Positions 42,833-55,497 of a stretch of DNA of 64,000 nucleotides are shown piece by piece; within the stretch, counting starts at the first letter, position 1, and each line of letters opens with the position of its first letter. Origin of the DNA: Streptomyces sp. NBC_00287 (GTDB lineage: Bacteria > Actinomycetota > Actinomycetes > Streptomycetales > Streptomycetaceae); assembly GCF_036173105.1 (NCBI RefSeq), contig NZ_CP108053.1, positions 2,170,001-2,234,000 on the forward strand, in the 5' to 3' direction. The position numbers and the translations under genes were made by a program. The notes below the pieces were generated by a model, which worked only from the letters and a program-made list of their open reading frames with translations, made no database searches and had not been told where the DNA came from.

Positions 42833-44071
42833 ATGGAAAACTTCTCGCTGATCCTCGCGATTGTGGTGGTAACCGCACTCGCGTTCGATTTCACGAACGG
42901 TTTCCACGACACCGCCAACGCGATGGCCACGACCATCTCGACCGGTGCGCTCAAGCCCAAGGTCGCGGTGGCCATGTCCGCCGCGTTGAACCTTGTCGGC
43001 GCCTTTCTCTCCGTGGAGGTCGCCAACACGATCTCCAAAGGTCTCGTCGATGAGACCGGCATCCGTCCCGAGGTCATATTCGCCGCACTGGTCGGCGCGA
43101 TCCTCTGGAACCTGCTGACCTGGCTCGTGGGCCTGCCGTCCAGCTCCTCGCACGCCCTCATGGGCGGCCTGATCGGCGCGACCATCGCCTCGGCGGGTGT
43201 CGGCGCGGTCCACGGCGATGTGCTCATCACCAAGGTGCTGATCCCGGCGATCGCCGCCCCGCTGGTCGCGGGCCTCGCGGCGCTGCTCGCCACGAGGCTG
43301 ATGTACTCCCTCGGCAAGAAGGCCGAGGGCAGCAAGTCCTCCGAGAAGGGCTACCGCGCCGGGCAGATCGCCTCGGCCGGTCTGGTCTCGCTCGCCCACG
43401 GCACCAACGACGCGCAGAAGACGATGGGCATCATCACCCTCGCGCTGGTCGCCGGCGGCACCCTGGCGCCCGACTCCGACCCGCCGATGTGGGTCATCCT
43501 CTCCGCGGGTCTGGCCATCGCGCTCGGCACGTACCTCGGTGGCTGGCGGATCATCCGCACCATGGGCAAGGGGCTGACCGACCTTCAGCCGCAGCAGGGC
43601 TTCGCCGCCCAGACCAGCGCGGCGACGGTCATCCTGGCCTCCTCCCACCTCGGCTTCTCCCTCTCGACCACGCACTCGGTCTCGGGTGCGGTGATGGGCT
43701 CGGGCCTCGGCCGCAAGGGCGGCGTGGTCCGCTGGTCGACGGCGACGCGGATGTTCGTGGCGTGGGGTCTGACGCTGCCGGCGGCGGCGCTGGTCGGTGC
43801 GCTGGCGGAGTATGTGACGGGCTTCGGTTCCTGGGGTACGGCGGTGGTGGCGATCTTCCTGATCGGCTCCAGCGCGGCCATCTGGAAGCTGTCCCGTCGT
43901 GAGGTCGTCGACCACACGAACGTGAACGAGACCGACGAGCCGGCGGGTGTGGTGACGACGGCGATGGCCGCCGTGACTCCGCCGCCCCCGGCGGGCACGG
44001 TGACCGAGGACCTCACGGCGACGATCCCGGCCCCGGCCGGCGAGCAGACGCCGTCGCAGGCCACCGTCTGA
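42833..44071 (+). CDS. pitH2: Inorganic phosphate transporter (Pit family)
   Basis: 412 residues with about ten membrane segments and the two Pit signatures: GFHDTANAMATTI near the N-terminus and SLAHGTNDAQKTMG in the middle. It imports metal-phosphate complexes using the proton gradient. The C-terminal 60 residues are soluble and Thr/Pro-rich. A PHO box lies directly upstream. The symbol follows S. coelicolor SCO1845 by memory of gene order. A 73-residue partner gene follows. Confidence 0.9.
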   Translation: MENFSLILAIVVVTALAFDFTNGFHDTANAMATTISTGALKPKVAVAMSAALNLVGAFLSVEVANTISKGLVDETGIRPEVIFAALVGAILWNLLTWLVGLPSSSSHALMGGLIGATIASAGVGAVHGDVLITKVLIPAIAAPLVAGLAALLATRLMYSLGKKAEGSKSSEKGYRAGQIASAGLVSLAHGTNDAQKTMGIITLALVAGGTLAPDSDPPMWVILSAGLAIALGTYLGGWRIIRTMGKGLTDLQPQQGFAAQTSAATVILASSHLGFSLSTTHSVSGAVMGSGLGRKGGVVRWSTATRMFVAWGLTLPAAALVGALAEYVTGFGSWGTAVVAIFLIGSSAAIWKLSRREVVDHTNVNETDEPAGVVTTAMAAVTPPPPAGTVTEDLTATIPAPAGEQTPSQATV

Positions 44072-44102
44072 CCCCCGTCCGGCTACCCAAGAAAGCATCA
44101 CT

Positions 44103-44324
44103 ATGAAGATCGACTGGACGGCACTCGGCTCCGTCTTCGGCGTCAGCCTCCTGGTCACCGTGGCCCTGGTGGCCCTGTTCACCCTCGGCATCACGGGCCT
44201 CGCCCGCCGCGAGCGGGCGGCGGAACAGGGCGGGTCCGCGACGGCGGCGGTGACCGGCGCGTACGCGTGCTTTGCGGCTTGTGCGGCGGCTGTGGGGTAT
44301 GGGATCTATCTGATCGTCGCCTGA
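44103..44324 (+). CDS. Small membrane protein following pit
   Basis: 73 residues with two hydrophobic helices (about 8-34 and 48-72) and a short basic loop. It starts 31 bases after the pit stop and probably shares its PHO-controlled transcript. Conserved after pitH2 in related strains by memory; the function is unknown. Confidence 0.75.
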   Translation: MKIDWTALGSVFGVSLLVTVALVALFTLGITGLARRERAAEQGGSATAAVTGAYACFAACAAAVGYGIYLIVA

Positions 44325-44365
44325 TCGCGGCGCTTGTTCTTGGGCCCGCTCTGTCCGCGGCAGTG

Positions 44366-47300
44366 TCAGCTGCTCTCCGGGCAGGGCGGGTCTTTGTGTG
44401 CGGCGGGCGGGATGTCGACGGTGTCCAGGAGGTCTTCCCAGATGTCACGGTGGTGTTCGGGCATCCGTCGGCAGAGGGTGTCGACGGTGGCTTGGCCGGT
44501 GAGATAGCCGAGGTCGTAGGTGACAGGGCCCAGAGCAGTCTCACCGTGGAGGTGTCCGCCGTCGAAGACCCACGTCTTGACGTACTCATGTGCGTTGAGC
44601 TTGATGGGATCACCGCTCCCGTCATCGTTCCAGAGCTCGTCCTCCGTCTCCGGCGTGGACAGCACCAGCCGTCCCTCGTCGTCGTAGGCCCGCACCCCGT
44701 CGGCGTCAGGGGCGATGACGACGGGCTTCTTCTCGCCCAGTCGGCACACCTGGACGCCGTTCTCGGTCGACACCGCGAGCGCGCGTCCATCCGGCCTGAA
44801 CATCACAGCCCGACCTTCGTCCGCCGTCTCGACCGCATCCGGGAACTTGCAGCCGCCGATCGGCTTCGCGTTGCCCTCGCCCTGTAGCTGCCACAGCTCC
44901 GCGGTTCCATCCGCTCGCAGGACCAGAAACTCCCCCGGCTTGTTCGGACGCCCCACTGCTGTGACACACGCGCGGTCTTGCGCATCCACATCCCACGCGC
45001 ACTTCACGTCTTGCAGACGGTCGAATTTCCCCTTCGCCGTGAGGTGTACCAGTCCCTTGCGGTCGAGCAACAAGAAGTCGCTGTGCCCGAAGCGTCGTAG
45101 GGATTCGATCGCCAAGTCCGTGTCGTAGGAGCCATCGCTACCCAGTGGCCTGGTGACCCCTTTCACCGGTCCGAAGCCCGCCGTCGTGCGCAGGTCCCAG
45201 TCGGCCCCGCCCCAGGCGACGAAAGTGTGCCCGTCCTCGCTGATCTCAACGGCGCCCAAGGGCCTGTCCCCTTTGACCTTGTGGCGCCTGGCCGTGCGTC
45301 CGTCCAACGCCACCACGTAATCGGCCACATCCACGTAAGAGCTGTCGCCGGTCCACAGTTCCCGCGCGGTAAGCGCCATCAAGGTGTCGTGTCCAGCCAC
45401 TCGGTCCAGGTCCTCCACCTCGACGCCTGTCTGGTCGAGCGGGTACGAGGACCTGGGGCTGATCTCCAGCGACAGGACGTCGCGCTCCAGAGCGGAGTAG
45501 GCGACGAGTCCCGTGTCCGTCCTGGCCATGACCGTGTCGTCACCGCGATAGGCGATGCCGTCGGGAAGAACCAGGGCATATCGCTCCCCGGACTCCAAGT
45601 CCTGCATGACCCCCCACAGGGCGTCCCGGTCCCCGCCCACCCCGTAGTGGGCATCGTCCAACCTCAGGAACGAGCCGGTGGCATCCGTATCGAATTCCTC
45701 GGACCACTGCCCCTTGGTGTCCTCGTGGTCCCCCGCCCCCGACTGCCACCGCCAGTGCTGCTGGTTCGTCTTCATCCACGCGAACGCCCTGCCGTCAGTG
45801 GCGAACGTCATGGTGTCCTGCCTCAGCGGTCCATGGTCGATCTCGCCCGTCGAGAACCTCACCGAGTGGGCCGCCATGTCGGTGGCGTCCTCGGCAGCCA
45901 GATCGACCAGCGCGGTGAGACGATCAGGCTCCCCGGTTCGAAACGTGAGCGCGCTCAGACACTCACCAGACCGAAGCAGGTCATCGGGTGGCGCGGTCCC
46001 CGCACCCTTCTCCGAGTCTTCCTCGACCTCCATGACATGGACCCAGGGTCGCAGGCTGTCCCCCGCGCACAATCGGGGGGAATTCACCGAGTGCAACAGC
46101 CGACGAGCATCATTGGAGAAGTCCAATGTATCCGTGCCGTCCGCCTTGGGATCCGGATGCCATCTCAACGACAGAGGCTCTGCCTCCGGCTTCCCGTCGA
46201 CGATGTCCCACACCCACACCTTCCCGTGCAACGCCCCCGCGACCCGCGTCCCGTCATCACTGACGGCCACCGCCTCCAACGAGCTCTGAACGCCGAGCAA
46301 CGGCCAACGCTTGGGCTTCCGGCGTTCCAGCCCTGTCACGACAGACGCCTCGTGCGCCTTCAGAACCACCATCACCCGGCCGTCCGCCGACGCCGCGACG
46401 TCGTTCACCTCCCCCTCCGGGAGAATCCGGTGGGCGGAGACGAGGGACGTGAGGGGCCAGGCATGGCGCATCAAGGCTCCCTTGGCCACCGGCAGATCGC
46501 TGGTGTGGTGGGCTGCCGCCGCCAGAAGCGCCGCGCCGACCGGGTCCTCGGTCGACCGGTCGGCCGCGAGCTGGACCAGGTCCCTCGCCGCCTCATCCTT
46601 CTCCCCCTGCCCCTGGTCCCGCAGCATGGCCCACAAGCCGTACCCCAACAGCCCAGCCACCAGCGCCAGGCAGGCCACCAGCGCCACCCCCGTACGGCCC
46701 CGCCGCACCGACCGCCGTTGGTATTCCCTGCTCCGGCGAATGAACTCGCTCTCCGACGAGGACAGTTCAGCCGGTCGCAGTGCCGCCGTCGTCCTCGCCG
46801 TTGCCAACTCCTGGCCGCGCAGCAAAAGATCGTCGTGTCGAGAGCTGTCCTCCCACTCCCGCAACCGCCCCCGCAACTTCTCGTGCCACGTCAAGAACAC
46901 CCGTGACTCGTCCAACCACCGCCTCAGCGTGGGCCATTGCCGCACCAGCGCCTCATGCGCCAGCGCCACCGTCTCGCGCCCCGAGCTGTCCCGGGAGATG
47001 ACCAGTAGTCGCGTGCCCGCCAATGCCTGGGCCGCCGTGCGGAGTTCGGGTGGCAGGGAATCAAAGGCTCTCGCGACCCGCGCGTACTCCTTGCCCCGCA
47101 CCGGCCGGGCGAGCCGTTCGAACAGGCGCCGGGCCGTGGCCTCGTCCGGGCCCTCCGGGGGTTTGCAGACCTGCGCCAACTGGTGGTCGGCGTAACGCGA
47201 GAGCGCTCCTTCCACTCCGCCGATCTCCCTGTACGCCGTATGCGTCAGACGACCATGCTCCCGCCGGTCCCAGAGTTCCGCCAAGGTGAACTCCACCAAC

Positions 47301-48628
47301 GGCAGGGCGCCCGGTTCTCCCCCCGCCTCCGACACCAGCAGTTCCGGCAGGCCCGGTTCGAACTCCACCCCGGGGATCGCGTCGATCGGGCGGCGGACCA
47401 CCTCGTCCAACTGGGACGGGGTCATCGGGGCCACCATCTGGACCGTGCCGCTCAGCGCCTCCGCCCTGCCGCCCGTGACCAGTTCCTCCAGCGATGCCGA
47501 GCGCAAGGTCGCCAGGACTCGGAGGCGGCGGCCCTCCGGGTGGGCCGCCCTCGCCATCGGCAGCAGTACGTCCAGCAGGGCTCGCGCGTCCGCCGGGCGT
47601 GCTCCTACCGTCTCCTCGAACTGGTCCAGCAGGATCACATGCCCCGCCGTCCCGGACTCCTCCAGGATTCGGGCACCCAGCAGCGTCGCCGTCTGTCGGT
47701 CCCCGCCCAACGTGCGCGCCAGGTCCCGCAGAGACGGGAACTGGCCTCCCAGCGCCTCCCCCAGCGTCCGTACCGGATCCGTCTCCGGCTGGCCGGCGAA
47801 ATCCGTCACCGTGTGGCCCGAACTCCTCAGCAGCGGTAGCACTCCTGCTCGTACCAGTGACGACTTGCCTACCCCCGACGCGCCCGCCACCAGGACGAAG
47901 GGGTGCGTCCGCAACGCCTCCGCGATGCGTTCGCTGTCGGACCGGCGGGCGAAGAAGACCGTCGCGTCCTGTTCGCGGAAGGCCTCCAGGCCTCGGAAGG
48001 GGGACGGGCGTAGGCCCGGTTCCAGGCCCAGGAGGAGAGCTGCGGGGATGAGGTACGCCGTGCTCGCGCCCGTCCCCGTGTCCGCCGCCACCGTCATGCC
48101 GACGACGCCGCCCTGTTCCGTGTCCCACACCGGGCCGCCGCTGAAGCCCCGGCCGATCGTCCGTCCGCGGGGTTCCATCGACGTCCACCCCTTGCCCACC
48201 GGCGCCCGCAACCGGCCGTCCACCCAGACTCCGTGGTCGTCGGTCAGAAGGGGGAAGCCCAGGACGCGGAAGGGGTGGTCCCAGACCGCTGTGCCGCCCG
48301 CGAAACGGACCGGTGTGGTGCCGGGGACCGGGTCCAGCCTCAGCAGGGCGATGTCTCCGCCGCCGTCCCCGGACACCGGGCGCCAGTGCGTGACCGTCGC
48401 CGGCAACCGGTCGGACGGCGGAGTCAGCAGCGGGAAGTCGACGGTCACGGCACAGGAAGGAGGGTCCGTCGCCGTGTCGGGCACGCCCAGCGCGTTCGCC
48501 ACTACATGGGCGCAGGTGCACAGCGTGCCCTCCGCGATCAGGAAGCCGCTTCCCGTGACCTGACCGTCATGACTCCAGAAGCGGGCGATTCCGCGCGCGA
48601 GTTCGTCGTCAGACTCGGCCGTCGGCAT
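44366..48628 (-). CDS. Trypsin-like/nSTAND1 ATPase/propeller protein
   Basis: 1420 residues. A trypsin-like domain (1-200) has His41, Asp92 and Ser163 (GFSGGPV). An nSTAND1 ATPase follows: SPFRGLEAF at 209-217, Walker A GASGVGKSS (249-257), Walker B VILLDQFEET (331-340), then the helical end with LAHEALVRQWPTL (about 556-568). A membrane helix lies at 647-669. The last 740 residues look like degenerate propeller repeats (DGRVMVVLKAHEASVV, DDGTRVAGALHGKVWVW). It starts inside the end of the upstream Trypco1-like gene (20-base overlap). The combination matches predicted NTP-dependent conflict systems of multicellular bacteria. The partner and trigger are unknown. Confidence 0.9.
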   Translation of the reverse strand: MPTAESDDELARGIARFWSHDGQVTGSGFLIAEGTLCTCAHVVANALGVPDTATDPPSCAVTVDFPLLTPPSDRLPATVTHWRPVSGDGGGDIALLRLDPVPGTTPVRFAGGTAVWDHPFRVLGFPLLTDDHGVWVDGRLRAPVGKGWTSMEPRGRTIGRGFSGGPVWDTEQGGVVGMTVAADTGTGASTAYLIPAALLLGLEPGLRPSPFRGLEAFREQDATVFFARRSDSERIAEALRTHPFVLVAGASGVGKSSLVRAGVLPLLRSSGHTVTDFAGQPETDPVRTLGEALGGQFPSLRDLARTLGGDRQTATLLGARILEESGTAGHVILLDQFEETVGARPADARALLDVLLPMARAAHPEGRRLRVLATLRSASLEELVTGGRAEALSGTVQMVAPMTPSQLDEVVRRPIDAIPGVEFEPGLPELLVSEAGGEPGALPLVEFTLAELWDRREHGRLTHTAYREIGGVEGALSRYADHQLAQVCKPPEGPDEATARRLFERLARPVRGKEYARVARAFDSLPPELRTAAQALAGTRLLVISRDSSGRETVALAHEALVRQWPTLRRWLDESRVFLTWHEKLRGRLREWEDSSRHDDLLLRGQELATARTTAALRPAELSSSESEFIRRSREYQRRSVRRGRTGVALVACLALVAGLLGYGLWAMLRDQGQGEKDEAARDLVQLAADRSTEDPVGAALLAAAAHHTSDLPVAKGALMRHAWPLTSLVSAHRILPEGEVNDVAASADGRVMVVLKAHEASVVTGLERRKPKRWPLLGVQSSLEAVAVSDDGTRVAGALHGKVWVWDIVDGKPEAEPLSLRWHPDPKADGTDTLDFSNDARRLLHSVNSPRLCAGDSLRPWVHVMEVEEDSEKGAGTAPPDDLLRSGECLSALTFRTGEPDRLTALVDLAAEDATDMAAHSVRFSTGEIDHGPLRQDTMTFATDGRAFAWMKTNQQHWRWQSGAGDHEDTKGQWSEEFDTDATGSFLRLDDAHYGVGGDRDALWGVMQDLESGERYALVLPDGIAYRGDDTVMARTDTGLVAYSALERDVLSLEISPRSSYPLDQTGVEVEDLDRVAGHDTLMALTARELWTGDSSYVDVADYVVALDGRTARRHKVKGDRPLGAVEISEDGHTFVAWGGADWDLRTTAGFGPVKGVTRPLGSDGSYDTDLAIESLRRFGHSDFLLLDRKGLVHLTAKGKFDRLQDVKCAWDVDAQDRACVTAVGRPNKPGEFLVLRADGTAELWQLQGEGNAKPIGGCKFPDAVETADEGRAVMFRPDGRALAVSTENGVQVCRLGEKKPVVIAPDADGVRAYDDEGRLVLSTPETEDELWNDDGSGDPIKLNAHEYVKTWVFDGGHLHGETALGPVTYDLGYLTGQATVDTLCRRMPEHHRDIWEDLLDTVDIPPAAHKDPPCPESS

Positions 48629-48971
48629 CGCGCTGTCCCGGAACCATCGCTTCCGACGGGTTCGTCCAGTTCATCGTCACCGTGAAGTGCGCCTCCGTGG
48701 AGCCCCGCGCGACCACCACCCCCGCCTCCGCGCTCAGCGTGATGCCGAACTCGACCGTGACCGAACCCGGTGGTCTGGGCAGGTCCCGCGCGCCTTCCAG
48801 GACCGCCCCCAGCGCCGGACGCACCCGGGCCAGCGCCTGTTGGAGGGTTTCGGCCGCCCCCGCGACCGCGCCGCCGCGCGACACGCGCTGCACCCCCGCC
48901 GGCCCGTCGCCCGCCACCTCCAGCAGTACGACCTGCCCGTCGTCCAGCACCATTTCACCCACGTACGCCAC
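48609..48971 (-). CDS. Trypco1-like (CU044_2847 family) protein
   Basis: 120 residues if started at GTG 48971, which follows GAGGGGGAGGG. MVLDDGQVVLLEVAGDG at the N-terminus and VTVEFGITLSAEAGVVVARG in the C-terminal half match the trypsin-co-occurring domain 1 (CU044_2847) pattern as I remember it. A GTG at 49061 would add 30 residues with poor GC3, which argues against it. It overlaps the trypsin/STAND gene by 20 bases, so the two are coupled. Function unknown; likely partner or regulator of the protease-STAND protein. Confidence 0.8.
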   Translation of the reverse strand: MAYVGEMVLDDGQVVLLEVAGDGPAGVQRVSRGGAVAGAAETLQQALARVRPALGAVLEGARDLPRPPGSVTVEFGITLSAEAGVVVARGSTEAHFTVTMNWTNPSEAMVPGQRDADGRV

Positions 48972-49137
48972 AGACCCGGCCCTCCCCCTCGCCCCACTCG
49001 ATCGGTCCCCGTATTCCAGGGCGTCACGCACCGCAGTCGCAAGGCGCTTCCGCGTAGTCACCTCGTGTGGGTGAACCCCCTGGCCAAACCCGCCCCGCCG
49101 GACCCGATGTGGGCCTCAGCACACTCTCCCCTCGCAG

Positions 49138-49154
49138 GTCAACGGCAAGTTGAC
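49138..49154. promoter_or_regulatory. Inverted repeat before the B12 riboswitch
   Basis: GTCAAC-GGCAA-GTTGAC is a perfect 6-base inverted repeat with a 5-base spacer, just upstream of the riboswitch. It may be an operator or part of the cob promoter region. Confidence 0.3.
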
Positions 49155-49164
49155 GGCCCTTCCG

Positions 49165-49300
49165 GGCCCGTGGTGGACTGCCGGAGCCATGTACGGCGGC
49201 AAGAGAGGAAGCCGGTGTGAGTCCGGCGCGGTCCCGCCACTGTCACCGGGGTAAGTAGCCCCGGGAGCCAGGAACTCTCACCGCCGGTCTCGTCGAACCA
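49165..49300 (+). promoter_or_regulatory. Cobalamin riboswitch
   Basis: Contains the conserved core: GGAAGCCGGTGTGAGTCCGG, the GCCACTGTCACCGGGG segment and the B12 box AGCCAGGAACTCTCACCG (49266-49283). These define the adenosylcobalamin riboswitch (exact ends are approximate). It precedes cobD by about 100 bases and should turn the cob operon off when cobalamin is plentiful. The 426-base gap between the Trypco1-like gene and cobD holds this, the repeat at 49138 and the start hairpin at 49385. Confidence 0.92.
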
Positions 49301-49384
49301 GGGCGTGGACACCCTGAGTGAGGACATATCGCGATGCTTGCCTGCCGATCGACATCCAGTACCAGACCCGCGTCTGACTCCGCG

Positions 49385-49399
49385 ATCGGCTGAGCCGAT
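49385..49399 (+). promoter_or_regulatory. Hairpin at the cobD start codon
   Basis: ATCGGC-TGA-GCCGAT is a perfect 6-base stem whose right arm includes the first two bases of the cobD ATG (49398-49400). It may be the expression platform of the riboswitch, blocking translation start. Inferred from position. Confidence 0.45.
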
Positions 49400-50339
49400 G
49401 CGGGCCGATCGCGTCTTCGCGTACGGCGCCGCCGCCGGCCTCCTCGGTGATCTGCTCCTCGGCGATCCGCGCCGCGGGCATCCGGTCGCCGCGTTCGGGC
49501 GGGCCGCGGGTGCCGTGGAACGGCTGTTGTGGCGCGACGACCGTGGCCGGGGCGCACTGCACACGACCGTGTGCGCCGGTGGCGCCGTGGCTCTGGGTGC
49601 CCTCGCCGCGGGGGCCGTACGCCGCTCCCCTGCCGCCTCCGTCGCGCTCACCGGCGTAGCCACCTGGGCCGTCGTCGGCGGGACTTCGCTCGTCCGGGAG
49701 GCTCGGGTCATCGGGCAGGCGCTCCACCAGGGGGACGTCGAGGCCGCTCGGGCCCGGCTGCCGCATTTGTGCGGGCGGGATCCTCAGGCGCTGGACGCTG
49801 ACGGGATCGCGCGGGCCGTTGTCGAGTCCGTCGCCGAGAACACCTCCGATGCCGTCGTGGGGGCCTTGGTGTGGGGGGCCTTGGGCGGAGTACCTGGGCT
49901 TGTCGGGTTTCGGGCCGTGAACACCCTTGACGCCATGGTCGGCCACAAGTCGGCCCGTTACCGGCGCTACGGCTGGGCTTCCGCTCGCCTCGACGACGTC
50001 GCCGGGTGGCCGGGGGCGCGCCTGACGGCCGTACTCGCCGCCGCGGCGGGAGGGAATGCCCGGGGGGCCGTACAGGCCTGGCGGGCCGATGCCTCGAAGC
50101 ATCCGAGCCCCAACGCGGGGCCGGTGGAGGCGTCGTTCGCGGGGGCGCTGGGGGTGCGGCTCGGGGGGACCTTGGCGTACGGCGGGCGCATCGAGCATCG
50201 GCCGGTGTTGAACGGGGAGGGGCGTGCTGTGGAGGTCGGGGACATCGAGCGGGCCGTACGGCTGTCCCGGCGGGTGAGCCTGCTTGCGCTGGGGGTCAGT
50301 GTCGTCGCGCGCCGCGTCGTGAAGGGGAAGCGGTCATGA
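49398..50339 (+). CDS. cobD: Adenosylcobinamide-phosphate synthase
   Basis: Attaches the aminopropanol side chain to cobyric acid (CobD/CbiB) in late cobalamin synthesis. 313 residues with several membrane segments. Family motifs include GDPRRGHPVAAFGR near the N-terminus, AVVESVAENTSDAVV and FRAVNTLDAMVGHKS in the middle, and KHPSPNAGPVEASFAGALG. I start at ATG 49398, since the upstream frame is leader sequence. The stop overlaps cobQ by four bases (ATGA). Confidence 0.95.
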   Translation: MRADRVFAYGAAAGLLGDLLLGDPRRGHPVAAFGRAAGAVERLLWRDDRGRGALHTTVCAGGAVALGALAAGAVRRSPAASVALTGVATWAVVGGTSLVREARVIGQALHQGDVEAARARLPHLCGRDPQALDADGIARAVVESVAENTSDAVVGALVWGALGGVPGLVGFRAVNTLDAMVGHKSARYRRYGWASARLDDVAGWPGARLTAVLAAAAGGNARGAVQAWRADASKHPSPNAGPVEASFAGALGVRLGGTLAYGGRIEHRPVLNGEGRAVEVGDIERAVRLSRRVSLLALGVSVVARRVVKGKRS

Positions 50340-51843
50340 GCGGCGGAGGGCTCCTCGTCGCCGGTACCACCTCCGACGCCGGTAAGAGTGTGGTCACGGC
50401 CGGGATCTGTCGCTGGCTGGTCCGGCAAGGGGTCAAGGTCGCGCCCTTCAAGGCGCAGAACATGTCCCTCAATTCGTTCGTCACGCGCGAAGGCGCCGAG
50501 ATCGGGCGGGCCCAGGCCATGCAGGCACAGGCGTGCCGAACAGAGCCGAGCGCGCTCATGAATCCCGTGCTGCTCAAGCCCGGTGGCGACCAGAGCAGTC
50601 AGGTCGTGCTGATGGGCAAGCCGGTGGGTGAGCTCAGTGCGCGCGGGTATCACGGGGGGCGGCAGCAGCAGTTGCTCGGGACCGTGCTCGACTGTCTCGC
50701 CGAGTTGCGGGGCACGTATGACGCGGTGATCTGCGAGGGGGCGGGCAGCCCCGCCGAGATCAATCTGCGGCGGACCGACATCGTCAACATGGGGATCGCC
50801 CGCAACGCCGGGCTGCCCGTGGTCGTGGTCGGTGACATCGACCGGGGCGGCGTCTTCGCCTCCTTCTTCGGGACCGTCGCCCTGCTCTCCGAAGAGGACC
50901 AGAAGCTGGTCGCCGGGTTCCTCGTGAACAAGTTCCGGGGGGACGTCAGCCTCCTCGAACCCGGGCTCGACATGCTCCATGGCCTCACCGGGCGGCACAC
51001 CTACGGCGTCCTGCCCTTCCAGCACGGCCTCGGCATCGACGAGGAGGACGGGCTGCGCGTCTCCCTGCGGGGGACCGTGCGCGAGTCCCAGGTCTCCTCC
51101 CCCGTCGGCGAGGACGTCCTGCGCGTCGCCGTCTGTGCCGTCCCCCTCATGTCCAACTTCACCGACGTCGACGCCCTCGCCGCCGAACCCGGCGTCGTCG
51201 TACGGTTCGTGGACCGGCCCGAGGAACTGGCCGACGCCGACCTCGTCGTCGTGCCCGGTACCCGGGGGACCGTCAAGGCGCTGGAGTGGCTGCGCGAGCG
51301 GGGCCTTGCGGAGGCGCTGATCCGCAGGGCCTCGGAGCAGAAGCCCATCCTCGGCATCTGTGGCGGCTTCCAGATCCTCGGCGAGCACATCGAGGACGAG
51401 GTCGAGAGCCGCAGGGGCCATGTCGAGGGGCTCGGCATCCTGCCCGTGCGGGTGCGGTTCGCGCGCGAGAAGACCCTCACCCGGCCGACCGGGGAAGCCC
51501 TCGGCGAGCAGGTCGAGGGGTACGAGATCCATCACGGGGTCGCTTCCATAAACGGCGGTGAACCCTTCCTCGACGGCTGCCGGGTCGAACAGACCTGGGG
51601 CACGCACTGGCACGGCTCGCTGGAGTCGGACGGCTTCCGGCGGGCCTTTCTGCGCGAGGTGGCGGCCGCCGCGGGCCGCCGCTTCGTACCGGCACCGGAC
51701 ACAACGTTCGCCGCGCTGCGCGAGGAGCAGCTCGACCGGCTCGGCGATCTGATCGAACAACACGCGGACACCGACGCGCTCTGGCGGCTCATCGAGTCGG
51801 GCGCGCCGCAAGGACTGCCTTTCATTCCACCGGGAGCGCCCGC

Positions 51844-51847
<4 letters not shown>
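50336..51847 (+). CDS. cobQ: Cobyric acid synthase
   Basis: Amidates four carboxylates of adenosylcobyrinate a,c-diamide using glutamine and ATP. 503 residues: N-terminal P-loop GTTSDAGKS (about 10-18) with KAQNMSLNSFVT, and a C-terminal class I glutaminase domain with Cys about 341 in ILGICGGFQILG and the HHG motif in GYEIHHGV. It overlaps both neighbours by four bases. Confidence 0.96.

Positions 51848-55493
<3,646 letters not shown>

Positions 55494-55497
<4 letters not shown>

Noticed and set aside
45227..46906. 559-codon plus-strand frame opposite the STAND gene
   Set aside because: Pro/Arg-rich with no domain; the minus strand has a continuous recognisable protein.
48972..49061. Longer start of the Trypco1-like gene at GTG 49061
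   Set aside because: The added 30 codons have clearly lower GC3 than the gene, no good ribosome binding site, and extend beyond the family's usual start.
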